Positions 6,228 through 15,143 are shown, counted from the first letter of the stretch. The stretch is 64,000 nt of DNA from Slackia isoflavoniconvertens (GCF_003725955.1 NZ_QIBZ01000011.1:1-64000); one strand, 5' to 3'. The notes: generated from the letters alone by a model not told the origin. Numbers and translations: made by a program.

Positions 6228-6484
6228 GCTTGCCTCGCATTCTGTTTGATTGCCATGTAATCGCGCAGGACGTAGCCGTATTCGCACTTCGTGATTCGTG
6301 CTTCGAACGGCGGCAGGCCATTCTGCTTCACTGTTTCGAGCCTGGCAGTCGGGACCTGCCCGTTGCTGCACGCTTCGAGCCTGCGGCCGATTTCCACCAC
6401 GCGAACGGTGTCGCCGCGCTCGATTGAACGGAGCTCTTCGCCGAGGTAAACCGGGTTGTCATCGAGAAAGGGATAGATTTCCAA
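6224..6484 (-). CDS. Unknown 86-aa protein, paralogue of its downstream neighbour
   Basis: The most likely start is TTG at 6484 (reading MEIYPFLDDNPVYLGEELRS), because the same leader precedes the paralogue's ATG. No ATG is available in frame near here. It shares LRSxERGDxVxVVxxG with the following gene and ends KQNARQA in a 4-base overlap with it. The two genes run opposite to the rhuM gene. Function unknown. Confidence 0.5.
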   Translation of the reverse strand: MEIYPFLDDNPVYLGEELRSIERGDTVRVVEIGRRLEACSNGQVPTARLETVKQNGLPPFEARITKCEYGYVLRDYMAIKQNARQA

Positions 6485-6735
6485 GATAGCCTCGCATTCT
6501 GTTTCGCAGATATACGAGCGATTATACACCGCGGGGAAAGAGGCGCGTGAATACAAAGGGAGCGGGTAGCTTAGGTATCTCTCCGTTCGCGCCCCGCTCC
6601 GTGGTTTGCGAAGCGGCGGCCGACAAGGGATTCTCGCGGGCGGCGCCCGCTGCTCCCATTCGGGAACCCAGCCGAGCCGCAGTCGCGAACTCGCTTCGCT
6701 GTCGGCCATTATATAGGATTCGCCTCGCAAGGAAA

Positions 6736-6765
6736 TTGACGGACAGGCGTCTGTCACACTAGAAT
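6736..6765 (+). promoter_or_regulatory. Promoter TTGACG-18 bp-TAGAAT with spacer dyad
   Basis: The -35 TTGACG (6736-6741) and -10 TAGAAT (6760-6765) flank a dyad GACAG-GCGT-CTGTC (6742-6755), which could be an operator lying between the two promoter boxes. Transcription would run into the hairpin leader and, if not terminated, into the rhuM gene. Confidence 0.6.
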
Positions 6766-6781
6766 TATCGGCGTGATCAGG

Positions 6782-6842
6782 TTGCGATACGGTACGTCCG
6801 TCGCAATCCGCGATACCGCCGAAAGGCGGTTTTCGCGTTTTT
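6782..6842 (+). terminator. Leader hairpin plus intrinsic terminator upstream of rhuM
   Basis: A stem TTGCGA..CGG/CCG TCGCAA (6782-6806) is followed by ACCGCC-GAAA-GGCGGT (6815-6830) and TTTCGCGTTTTT. The terminator ends one base before AGGAGG, the ribosome binding site of the rhuM gene. This is the layout of either a transcription attenuator or a short independent RNA with read-through. Confidence 0.6.
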
Positions 6843-6852
6843 AGGAGGAAAG

Positions 6853-7848
6853 ATGGGAGACGAGCAAAAGGCTGAGATAATCCTCTACCAGTCTGACGGC
6901 GCAAACGTGCCCGTGCAAGTCAGGTACATGGACGAAACGCTTTGGATGCCCCAAAAGGAGATAGCGGAGCTGTTTGGCACGACGAAGCAGACAATCAGCT
7001 ACCACATGGGCAACATATTCAAAGAAGGAGAATTGGCCAAGGAGGCAGTTGTCAAAGAAATTTTGACAACTGCCTCCGATGGGAAGAACTACCGCGTGGG
7101 CTTCTACAACCTCGACGCCATCATTGCGATGGGCTATCGGGTCAGCTCGAAGCGAGCAACGAAGTTTCGCCAGTGGGCGACCGCAACGCTGAAGGAATAC
7201 ATTACAAAGGGCTTCGTGCTTAATGACGACATGCTGAAGAACGGCGCGCCGTTCGGCAAGGACTACTTCGACGAGCTGCTCGTGCGCATCCGCGACATCC
7301 GCGCGAGCGAGCGACGCGTGTACCAGAAGATTACAGACATCTTCCAGGAATGCACGTTCGACTACGACCGCAACAGCGACATAGCGCGGAGGTTCTATGC
7401 GACGGTTCAGAACAAGCTCCATTATGCAGTAACCGGCGACACGGCTGCCGGCATCGTGCAGCGGAGGTCAGACCCGGCGCTTCCCCATATGGGGTTGACG
7501 TCATGGAAAGGCTCGCCCGACGGCCCGATCCATTCCAGCGACGTGACCGTAGCGAAGAACTATCTAACCGAGAAGGAGATTAGCGACCTCAACCGTCTCG
7601 TCACGATGTTCCTCGACACCGCTGAGATGCGCGCCGAGCGCCAACAGCTCACGAGCATGGAGGAATGCGTCGCGCTGCTCGACGGGTTCCTGACATTCAA
7701 TGGACGCGAAGTGCTGAAAGGGCTGGGCGACCGCAACAAGAAGACGGCCGACAAAATCGCGCACGAGCGATTCGATGAATACCGGAAATTGCAGGATGCG
7801 ACGTACGAGAACGATTTCGAAAAGGCAGTAAAGAAGCTGAAAAGCTAG
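6853..7848 (+). CDS. RhuM-family protein
   Basis: A 331-aa protein with the RhuM hallmarks: ETLWMPQKEIAELFGTTKQT near the N-terminus, then FYNLDAIIAMGYRVSSKRAT and FRQWATATLKEYITKGFVLN, with a C-terminal helical region. RhuM proteins are common in genomic islands and prophages; the N-terminal part resembles a DNA-binding module and the molecular role is not settled. AGGAGG sits five bases before the ATG. The gene contains a 16-bp perfect inverted repeat at 7041-7077 and stands between a leader terminator and the integrase. Confidence 0.85.
   Translation: MGDEQKAEIILYQSDGANVPVQVRYMDETLWMPQKEIAELFGTTKQTISYHMGNIFKEGELAKEAVVKEILTTASDGKNYRVGFYNLDAIIAMGYRVSSKRATKFRQWATATLKEYITKGFVLNDDMLKNGAPFGKDYFDELLVRIRDIRASERRVYQKITDIFQECTFDYDRNSDIARRFYATVQNKLHYAVTGDTAAGIVQRRSDPALPHMGLTSWKGSPDGPIHSSDVTVAKNYLTEKEISDLNRLVTMFLDTAEMRAERQQLTSMEECVALLDGFLTFNGREVLKGLGDRNKKTADKIAHERFDEYRKLQDATYENDFEKAVKKLKS
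7041..7077. repeat. Perfect 16-bp inverted repeat within rhuM
   Basis: The arms GGAGGCAGTTGTCAAA (7041-7056) and its exact complement (7062-7077) are separated by GAAAT. It encodes part of EAVVKEILTTAS. A stem this long is unlikely by chance inside a coding sequence. Confidence 0.85.
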
Positions 7849-7860
7849 ACAAGCAAAATA

Positions 7861-7901
7861 AGCCCCGCGCCATACGGGAGTGCAGTCCCTGGCGCGAGGC
7901 T
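7861..7901. other. Stem-loop between rhuM and the integrase gene
   Basis: AGCCCCGCGCCA (7861-7872) pairs with TGGCGCGAGGCT (7890-7901) with one G-U pair, and GGGA/TCCC pair inside the loop. There is no T-run on the plus side. On the minus strand the stem is followed by TATTTTG. It may end minus-strand transcripts, stabilise the rhuM mRNA or mark the integrase leader. Confidence 0.5.
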
Positions 7902-7939
7902 CGCAATATACCAACCGAATAACGGAAGGCGGTTATATT

Positions 7940-9046
7940 ATGCCACGAAAAGCGAGGCGGCGCGCCTGGGGTTCCGTAACCGAAATGACGCGCGGCAAGA
8001 AGTACGTGCTGCGCTGGGTGGAGAACACGCCGATCGGGCGCAAGCGCAGGAGCAGGACCGTATACGGCACCTACCGCGAGGCCTGCAACGAGCTGGCGAA
8101 GATACAAGCAACCAGGTGCGACCAGCGCGCCGCGCCGACCGTCGGCCAGCTTTACGAAGCCCGCTACCTGCCGTGGCTCGAACGCAAGTACGACGGCAGC
8201 GAGAGCGGCACGCCGAAGAACTACCAGCGCGCCTGGAAGAACTATTGCGCGCCGCGGTGGGGCGGCGTGCCCATCGACCAGGTGAAGCCGCTGGACGTCC
8301 AGGAATGGCTCGACGGGCTGGCATACGGCAATGCGTACAACTCGATGATAGTGATGCGCCGTACGCTCGACTTCGCGGTGAACCTGGAACAAATCCCGTC
8401 CAACCCTTTCCGCCGCGAATACGAGATGCCGCGCAAAACGCCGCGCCGCTCGAAAGACGTGTACACGCTTGAGCAGGCCGAGGCGATGCTCGCGCGAATC
8501 GAGGGGATGCCGTACGAGGCGGCGTACATCCTGGCGGCTTTCGGCGGCTGCCGCACTGGCGAATCGCTCGGCGTGCGCGTCGAGGACGTGCGCGAGATTC
8601 AGGCGGGCGGCGTGCGCTTCGCCGCCGCGTCAATCGACAAGCAGGTTGGAAACCTGAATGGGGAAATAGCCTGGCGCACGAAGAACGGGCAGAGCGTGCG
8701 CGAGGCCATCGTGCCCGAGCCGTACTGCGACGCGCTCTTCCGCGTGCGCGACCAGCGAGCGGCCGACGGCTTCGAGTGGCTGTGCATGATGGGCGCGAAG
8801 CCGATGGGCAAAATCGCAGCGAGGAGGATGTGGATAAGGCTCGGCGGGATACCGTTCGCGAACCTGCGCAACTCGTGGCGAACTTTCGCTCAGTTCGAAT
8901 GGGGCGTCGGATATGCCACGCTCGAACTGCTCATGGGGCACAAGCTGCCGGGCGTGACGGGGAACCATTATCTGCGCCCGTCGACCGAGCAGCTTGCCGA
9001 GGACTTCGCAGCCGCGTATGCCGAAAAAAGAGGACACTTGGGATAA
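7940..9046 (+). CDS. int: Tyrosine recombinase/integrase (complete)
   Basis: A 368-aa integrase. Residues 1-60 form an arm-binding domain (RGKKYVLRWVENTPIGRKRR), 65-165 the core-binding domain and 170-368 the catalytic domain. Catalytic residues visible are Arg205 (GGCRTGE), Arg314 in NSWR (Asn311 where His is usual), His334 (LMGH) and Tyr344 (NHYLRP). The start at 7940 follows GGAAGG. It is the last element gene before host sequence, as expected for an integrase beside its attachment site, but no attL/attR pair is visible because the left end is outside the window. Confidence 0.9.
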   Translation: MPRKARRRAWGSVTEMTRGKKYVLRWVENTPIGRKRRSRTVYGTYREACNELAKIQATRCDQRAAPTVGQLYEARYLPWLERKYDGSESGTPKNYQRAWKNYCAPRWGGVPIDQVKPLDVQEWLDGLAYGNAYNSMIVMRRTLDFAVNLEQIPSNPFRREYEMPRKTPRRSKDVYTLEQAEAMLARIEGMPYEAAYILAAFGGCRTGESLGVRVEDVREIQAGGVRFAAASIDKQVGNLNGEIAWRTKNGQSVREAIVPEPYCDALFRVRDQRAADGFEWLCMMGAKPMGKIAARRMWIRLGGIPFANLRNSWRTFAQFEWGVGYATLELLMGHKLPGVTGNHYLRPSTEQLAEDFAAAYAEKRGHLG

Positions 9047-9099
9047 ATTGGGATATGAAAACGCGAAACCCCAGGTCAGATGGGTATGTTTTAATATTC

Positions 9100-9326
9100 G
9101 CGTAAGCGAAACCCTTAAAAAGTGACAAAAGTTGCGAATTCGGGGGCATTAAGGCGCCAAATTCGCTGGAAATCGCTTATTCGGTGGCGCTTAGAGCGAT
9201 TCTTGCAAGCGAAACAAGCCATTTACCGTTCAAAACAAACCGTTCGCTGGCGCAAAATTGATTCGCAGCCTCATGAACGCCCCCGAATTCGCAACTTTTG
9301 TCACATTCCACGACTTCACTTTACGC
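9100..9326. repeat. Inverted-repeat-bounded intergenic element, copy 1
   Basis: A 227-base stretch starts GCGTAA and ends TTACGC. Inside are 26-bp perfect inverted arms (9122-9147 and 9279-9304) containing TTGCGAATTCGGGGGC. The core has nested stems such as GCGCCA/TGGCGC and AATCGCT/AGCGATT. The same arms recur at 17165-17382 around a different core. It resembles a non-autonomous MITE or a structured-RNA element. It carries no convincing gene and lies 54 bases past the integrase. Confidence 0.75.
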
Positions 9327-9597
9327 TGGGCACGCAGGCGATAGGCAAACCCCGCCTCAGAACGACTGTCGCTATGCAGCACGATGCGGTGACGGCACGT
9401 TTGGCCCGAGCTTCGAGCAAAAGCCATGGCGAGGTCGGCCCATCCTTCCCAACTACCTTCCCCTGTCCAATTCAATCGCTGGCGCAAAAGGCATCGTTTT
9501 AGCGACGTTTCACGCTTTTTGCCCAAGACGCTTCAAAAACGCCTATGCTTATCATGTTTGACAAGGGACGATAGGGTCCAACAACAGGAAGCATCTT
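9327..9597. other. Intergenic region upstream of the antiporter gene
   Basis: No gene or strong structure is seen here. A TTGACA lies near 9558 without a well-spaced -10. The element/host junction is probably near or left of this stretch, but I cannot define it. Confidence 0.4.
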
Positions 9598-10989
9598 ATG
9601 GCACACGATTTCATCTCGCTCGCAATTATTGCGGTTGTCGCATTTGTGGCACCCGTTATCGCGCAGGCAATTCCGAAAAAGCCCATTCCCGAAACCGTTC
9701 TTCTTCTGGCTTTCGGCGCAATCCTCGGCCCGAACTGCATGAACCATATTTGGCTCACCGAGCCTATTACGCTGCTTTCCGATTTGGGCCTCGCGTTTTT
9801 GTTCTTGCTCGCAGGCTACGAAATCAACCCGAAAATGCTCACGGGCACCGAAGGCAAAAAGGGCCTGCGTACGTGGCTTGTCACCTTCGCATTCGCGCTG
9901 GCGCTCGTGTTCTTGCATCCGAATTTGGCCATCGGCGGCATCGGAGTGGTTCCCATGGCCATCGTGCTTGTGACCACGGCGCTCGGAACGCTCATGCCCA
10001 TTTTGCGCGAGCGCGAGCTCATGAATACGAAAGTCGGCCGCGCGGTCATCGCATACGGCACCTGGGGAGAAGTCGGCCCGGTGCTCGCCATGGCGGTGCT
10101 GCTCTCCACGCGCACGAACTGGCAGAATGCAGCGATTCTCGCCGCATTCATGATCCTGTGCGTCGTCACCGCCCTCGTGCCCGCTATGGCCCGCAAAAAC
10201 GGCACACGCCTCTACAAATTCCTCGAGGCAAAAGCCAACACCACCTCGCAAACATCGGTGCGCGGCACCATCATGATTCTGGTCGCCCTCGTGGCGTTTT
10301 CGGCGCTGTTCGACATCGACATCGTGCTCGGCGCGTTCGCGGCTGGCTTCGTACTCCGATACATCACGCCCGAAGGCAACGTGTCACTCGAGACTAAGCT
10401 CGACGCCATTGGCTTCGGCTTCCTCATTCCGCTGTTCTTCATTGTGTCGGGCGCGAAAATCGATATTTCGGCGATCGCGGCCGATCCGGCCATGCTCGCG
10501 CGCTTCGTCGCGCTGCTGCTCGCTGTGCGCACGGTTCCCATCATCATCTCGCTTTCAATGCCCAAAACGCGTACGAAATACACGATGCACGAACGTATTT
10601 CGGTCGCGCTCTACTGCACCACGGCCCTGCCGATCATCGTTGCGGTCACCTCGCTGTGCGTGAAGAACGGGTCCATCGACGCAAGCTCGGCCTCCATCAT
10701 GGTCGCCGCAGGCGCCGTGACGGTGTTCATCATGCCGCTGTTCGCAGGCGCGGTTTACGGAGTCGCCGACCGCCATCCCATCGATGCAGTGCGCGAAATC
10801 GCCCACGACCCGCACCACGCGGGAGAAATCGTGTCGCAGCACATGCACGAGCATCGCGAGCATGCGCACACCGACTACCGCCACGTGTACATGGCCAAGC
10901 AGCGCCCCGACGTGGTTCATGTCGTCATGAAAGAACACGAAGAGGGTCATGCGGAAGAGCACGAAGCAAAGCACTTGGAAAAGAAATAG
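9598..10989 (+). CDS. CPA2-family monovalent cation:proton antiporter
   Basis: A 463-aa membrane protein with about 12 hydrophobic segments (FLFLLAGYEINPKML and GLAFLFLLAG are typical of the KefB/NhaS3-like Na_H_Exchanger fold). It exchanges Na+ or K+ for protons across the cytoplasmic membrane. The C-terminal 60 residues are cytoplasmic and rich in His and Glu (HMHEHREHAHTDYRH), possibly a metal- or pH-sensing tail; there is no TrkA-N domain. AGGAAG precedes the ATG. It stands alone between the phage element and a 438-base gap. Confidence 0.8.
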   Translation: MAHDFISLAIIAVVAFVAPVIAQAIPKKPIPETVLLLAFGAILGPNCMNHIWLTEPITLLSDLGLAFLFLLAGYEINPKMLTGTEGKKGLRTWLVTFAFALALVFLHPNLAIGGIGVVPMAIVLVTTALGTLMPILRERELMNTKVGRAVIAYGTWGEVGPVLAMAVLLSTRTNWQNAAILAAFMILCVVTALVPAMARKNGTRLYKFLEAKANTTSQTSVRGTIMILVALVAFSALFDIDIVLGAFAAGFVLRYITPEGNVSLETKLDAIGFGFLIPLFFIVSGAKIDISAIAADPAMLARFVALLLAVRTVPIIISLSMPKTRTKYTMHERISVALYCTTALPIIVAVTSLCVKNGSIDASSASIMVAAGAVTVFIMPLFAGAVYGVADRHPIDAVREIAHDPHHAGEIVSQHMHEHREHAHTDYRHVYMAKQRPDVVHVVMKEHEEGHAEEHEAKHLEKK

Positions 10990-11427
10990 CGCAGAAGTAG
11001 CCGAGGTCCGACAGGAATTGGGTTCAAGCTTTCTCAAAGAAACGTGTCCATGAAAGCCGCGCCTGAAGAGTTCGTCGCCCTTTAGCCCACGAGCTTTTTC
11101 CTTCTGTTTTGCGCCTGGCTTCGCGCTCTTCACCGCCATCGGCCTGCTTGCCATAAGCCAGAAGGGATATTCGAGCGCGACTTTCCCTTCCACCTGGTCT
11201 TTTGTTGCATAATCGATTCTTTTTAGGTGGGCCGGCTAGTCCGCAACAACCTGGCCCACCCCTTCCTGGCCAATTTCGCCCAAACCGTGAAAAGTATGTT
11301 GGCATCGTATTGGACTTAGGCCAAACGCCCCATTCGCGCCACAAACGACGACGAAAAGTTATACTGGCGGCATTGTTTTTTGTCATATCCGCAGGAGAAG
11401 CACCTGCTCGACCGAAAAGGCTCGAAC
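10990..11427. other. Gene-free stretch with one inverted repeat
   Basis: About 440 bases contain no convincing gene. A dyad GGTGGGCC (11226-11233)/GGCCCACC (11253-11260) is the only clear structure, without a terminator T-run. A TATACT at 11360-11365 could be the -10 for the next gene. Confidence 0.5.
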
Positions 11428-11769
11428 ATGAACATCCAAATCTTCGGCACCAAGAAAAGTTTCGACACCAAAAAGGCGCAGCGTTACTTCAAGGAACGCC
11501 GCGTGAAGTTCCAGTTCGTCGACCTGAAGGAAAAAGGTCTGAGCAAAGGCGAGCTCGAAAGCGTTGCCCGCGCCGCTGGCGGCATTGACGCACTCATCGA
11601 CCCGTCGGCCAAAGACGCCGACACGGTTGCACTCGTGCAGTATCTCGGTGCCGACCAGAAATTCGACAAAGTGCTCGAAAACCAGCAAATACTGCGCGAA
11701 CCCATCGTGCGCAACGGACGCCAAGCCACGGTCGGCTATCAGCCCGATGTATGGAAGGGCTGGGAATAG
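11428..11769 (+). CDS. ArsC/Spx-like (YffB-type) thioredoxin-fold protein
   Basis: A 113-aa protein beginning MNIQIFGTKKSFDTKKAQRY, with REPIVRNGRQATVGYQPDVW near the end. That is the ArsC/Spx/YffB fold, including the conserved Arg-Glu-Pro cis-proline loop. The redox Cys usual after FGTKK is replaced by Ser, and the protein has no cysteine at all, so it cannot act as a Cys-based arsenate reductase or redox switch. A role like Spx binding to RNA polymerase or YffB binding to glutathione remains possible. AAAGG precedes the ATG. Confidence 0.8.
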   Translation: MNIQIFGTKKSFDTKKAQRYFKERRVKFQFVDLKEKGLSKGELESVARAAGGIDALIDPSAKDADTVALVQYLGADQKFDKVLENQQILREPIVRNGRQATVGYQPDVWKGWE

Positions 11770-11870
11770 CCCTAGGCCGAATTGACGCGCGAAAAACCGT
11801 ATTTCAATGAACGAGCAGCCCCTCGAAGCCTTATCATAAGACGATTTGAAATCTTCCAGAAAGGCAAACC

Positions 11871-13232
11871 ATGAGCGATACCGCCCGCGCCACTTCGGAG
11901 TCCGAAACCCCACCCGCCGTTTACGACGCGACCACCCTTGGCAAGCCGCGCATGTTTGTGCTGGGCATCCAACACATGTTCGCGATGTTCGGCGCCACCA
12001 TTTTGGTGCCGGTGCTCACGGGCCTTTCGGTAAGCGACACGCTGCTGTTCGCCGGCCTGGGCACGCTGCTCTTCCATATTCTGGCCAAGGGCAAGGTGCC
12101 AGCGTTTTTGGGCTCGTCGTTCGCGTTCATCGCGGGCTACGCTGCCATCGCTCCCAACGGCGAGGCCGAACTTCTACCCTACGCATGCCTCGGCGTCGCA
12201 TGCGCCGGCCTGCTTTACCTGGTGCTTTCGGCGCTCTTCCGCGCATTCGGCCCCGCGCGCGTCATGCGCTTCTTCCCGCCCGTAGTTACGGGTCCCATTG
12301 TTATTTGCATCGGCCTTATCCTGGCGAGTTCGGCCATTGCGAACTGCTCCACCAACTGGATTGTGGCGATTATCGCTATCGCGACCATTGTGGTCTGCAA
12401 TATTTGGGGACGCGGCATGGTGAAGATCATCCCCATCCTTATTGGCGTGGTGGTAAGCTACGCCGCCGCGGCCGCAATGGGCGAGGTCGATTTCTCGGGC
12501 GTAGCCGAAGCCGCATGGGTCGGCCTGCCCTTCAGCTGGGACAACACCGTGTTCTCGCTGTTTGGCCCTGGCTTCGACGCAGGCCTCGCCATTACCGCGA
12601 TCATCACCATCATGCCGCTCGCCTTCGCCACGATGATCGAGCACATCGGCGACATCTCGGCGATTAGCTCCACGTGCGAGCGCAACTTCATCGCCAACCC
12701 GGGCCTGCACCGCACACTGCTCGGCGACGGCCTCGCCACCATTTTGGCCTCGCTGTTCGGCGCACCCGCCAATACCACCTACGGCGAAAACACCGGCGTG
12801 CTCGCGCTAACCCGCGTGTTCGATGCGCGCGTTGTGCGAATCGCGGCGTGCTGCGCAATCGTGCTTTCATTCAGCCCGAAATTCGCCGCCGTGATTGGCG
12901 CCATGCCTTCGTGTGTGATTGGCGGCGTGTCGCTCGTGCTCTACGGCATGATTTCGGCCGTCGGCGTGCGCAATCTCGTCGAAAACCACGTCGACTTCCA
13001 GAAAAGCCGCAACGTGCTCGTAGCCGCCATCGTGCTCGTGCTGTCTATCGGCATCGCCTACAGCGCAGCCGGCGCAATCACCTTCGAGGTTTCCGGCATC
13101 GTGATTTCGCTCTCGGGCCTGGCCATCGGCTCGCTCGCCGGCATCATTCTGAATGCGATTCTACCTGGCAAAGACTACGAATTCGACGAAAGCGACATTG
13201 CGGAAGAGGAGCACGCGCTCACGCTTCAATAG
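11871..13232 (+). CDS. uraA: Uracil/xanthine permease (NCS2 family)
   Basis: A 453-aa transporter of the nucleobase:cation symporter-2 fold with about 14 membrane segments. Signature motifs are visible: LGIQHMFAMFGATILVPVLT in TM1, ATMIEHIGDISAIS carrying the substrate-binding Glu and His, and TTYGENTGVLALTRV. It imports uracil or xanthine with protons. The sequence favours uracil over purines only weakly. Monocistronic by spacing. Confidence 0.85.
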   Translation: MSDTARATSESETPPAVYDATTLGKPRMFVLGIQHMFAMFGATILVPVLTGLSVSDTLLFAGLGTLLFHILAKGKVPAFLGSSFAFIAGYAAIAPNGEAELLPYACLGVACAGLLYLVLSALFRAFGPARVMRFFPPVVTGPIVICIGLILASSAIANCSTNWIVAIIAIATIVVCNIWGRGMVKIIPILIGVVVSYAAAAAMGEVDFSGVAEAAWVGLPFSWDNTVFSLFGPGFDAGLAITAIITIMPLAFATMIEHIGDISAISSTCERNFIANPGLHRTLLGDGLATILASLFGAPANTTYGENTGVLALTRVFDARVVRIAACCAIVLSFSPKFAAVIGAMPSCVIGGVSLVLYGMISAVGVRNLVENHVDFQKSRNVLVAAIVLVLSIGIAYSAAGAITFEVSGIVISLSGLAIGSLAGIILNAILPGKDYEFDESDIAEEEHALTLQ

Positions 13233-13415
13233 ACGGCACGCATTTTTCGAAATCTTAAGCGACATCGTGGCGCAACGTTTGTGCGACCTGCGGGCGTTGC
13301 GTGTGCGCTTCGTGTATTCGCTGCCCCTTGACCAGGCAAAAGTGTTATACCCTTTGAGCACCTGAAACACACTCGAAACAAAGCGCCTCAAGCGCGGAAA
13401 GCGACGCCAGCGTCA

Positions 13416-14876
13416 ATGAGCACCACAGACAACACCGCCTCCGCCTCGCCCGAACTCGAAGCAACCAAAACCCCCGCACAGCCGAAAAGGACGAACAGCA
13501 TCGACATGCTGCACGGCCCCCTTTTGGGCAAGCTCATCATATTCGCCGTTCCGCTGGCGCTTTCGTCAATCATCTCGCAGCTGTTCAATTCCGCCGATGC
13601 CGTTGTTGCCGGACGATTCATCAATAGCGGCGCCCTGGCGGCCGTCGGCGGCGTTGCACCGGTTATTTCCCTGCTCATCGGGCTTTTCGTAGGCCTGTCA
13701 GTCGGCGCGAACGTCGCAATCGCCATTCGAATCGGTCACGGGCGCATGGACCTCGTGAAGAACGCGGTGCAAACGACCGCCGTGCTCACGCTTGTATGCG
13801 GCGCCCTGCTTACCGTCGTTGGAATGCTCATTACCGGACCTATCCTCGACGCCATCGGCATGCCCGCCGAGGCAACCGAAGAGGCCGCGTGGTACTTGCG
13901 CATCTATTTCGCGGGCAGCGTATTCTTCCTCGCGTACAATTTCGGCTCGGCTGTGCTGCGCGCGAAAGGCGACACCCGACGCCCGCTGTACGCGCTCGCT
14001 GCCGCCATGCTGCTCAACGTGGTACTCAACGTAATCGCGGTCACCGTTTTCAATGCCGGCGTCATTGGCATCGCGATTGCGACCGACATCTCGAACGCGC
14101 TTTCCGCGGCCATCGTCATTCGGATGCTGCTGCATGAGGAAGACGCGTTCCGCCTTGAACCGCGCCGCCTGGCCGTCGATCGCAAAGCGCTCAAGATGGT
14201 TTTGTATATCGGCCTGCCATCAGGCCTTCAGTCGATGGTCTTTTCGTTTTCCAACGTCATTATCCAAGCGGCAATCAACAGCTTTGGCGCCGATTCCACC
14301 GCAGGCTCAGCGGCCACTATGAACTACGAGTACTACACGTACTTCTTCGTGAGCGCGTTCTCGCAAGCGGCCGTGACGTTTATCGGGCAGAACTTCGCCG
14401 CGGGCAACCTCAAGCGATGCGACTCCATCGTGCGCATTTGCATGGCGGCTGCGGTGCTGAGCGCCCTTACCTTGAGCGCAATCTTCGTCGGCCTGGGCAA
14501 TATTTCGCTCGGAGCGTTCACGACCGAGGCCGGCGCACTTGGCTACGGCACCATTCGCATGTGGCACGTTGAGCTGCTCGAATGCATGACGTCGACCTAC
14601 GAGGTAACCGCGGGCGCCATGCGCGGCATGGGCTGGTCGGTGCTGCCTACCATCGTGGTTATCGTGGGGTCGTGCCTGCTGCGCATCGCGTTCATTTTCT
14701 GGGTGTTCCCGTCGATGAACGACTATACCTCGCTCATGAACATCTATCCCATCACCTGGATCGTCACCGGCACTACCATGATTGCGCTGTTCTTCTTCGC
14801 GAGGCATCGCGCCTATGCCGGCGTTCGCCAGGCGCAGGCGCAAGCCGCCAAACACCATAAAATTGCAGAGATATAG
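13416..14876 (+). CDS. MATE-family efflux transporter
   Basis: A 486-aa, 12-helix MATE protein: GKLIIFAVPLALSSIISQLF in TM1, with the internal repeat seen again at LYIGLPSGLQSMVFSFSNVI. It probably expels cationic drugs or metabolites using Na+ or H+. The N-terminal 30 residues are Ser/Thr/Pro/Glu-rich and disordered. The ribosome binding site for the ATG at 13416 is weak. It follows the permease by 183 bases, apparently as its own unit. Confidence 0.85.
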   Translation: MSTTDNTASASPELEATKTPAQPKRTNSIDMLHGPLLGKLIIFAVPLALSSIISQLFNSADAVVAGRFINSGALAAVGGVAPVISLLIGLFVGLSVGANVAIAIRIGHGRMDLVKNAVQTTAVLTLVCGALLTVVGMLITGPILDAIGMPAEATEEAAWYLRIYFAGSVFFLAYNFGSAVLRAKGDTRRPLYALAAAMLLNVVLNVIAVTVFNAGVIGIAIATDISNALSAAIVIRMLLHEEDAFRLEPRRLAVDRKALKMVLYIGLPSGLQSMVFSFSNVIIQAAINSFGADSTAGSAATMNYEYYTYFFVSAFSQAAVTFIGQNFAAGNLKRCDSIVRICMAAAVLSALTLSAIFVGLGNISLGAFTTEAGALGYGTIRMWHVELLECMTSTYEVTAGAMRGMGWSVLPTIVVIVGSCLLRIAFIFWVFPSMNDYTSLMNIYPITWIVTGTTMIALFFFARHRAYAGVRQAQAQAAKHHKIAEI

Positions 14877-15143
14877 AACGAAAGCTGCGCAAAATGCGAA
14901 GCGCAACCGTCGAATGCCAGAAGGAATGCCGAAGGGCGCCATGGCCGCGCTCAAAATACCTTGCGAAAGCCAGCCATAGCTACCGGGACAATCGGCATCT
15001 AGTGCGACAGATTCATGGACGTCTCATCGGGCACGTTAAATCGTTCGTCGCTGTTACCGCCAGGCCGACTCACTCAATTCACCTCGCGCGTGAGGCGCCC
15101 AGTACCGCCTCACGCGTATACCCGCAAAATCGCCCGCAAGCTC

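Larger units (their letters stand above)
6485..6852. other. Divergent intergenic region before the rhuM gene
   Basis: These 368 bases hold the plus-strand promoter at 6736-6765, two leader hairpins and the terminator in front of the rhuM gene. The rest (6490-6730) has scattered open frames in both directions, but no convincing ribosome binding site or recognisable protein. Confidence 0.6.

Noticed and set aside
11226-11260. Terminator after the antiporter
   Set aside because: GGTGGGCC/GGCCCACC is a good dyad, but there is no T-run on either strand after the stem.
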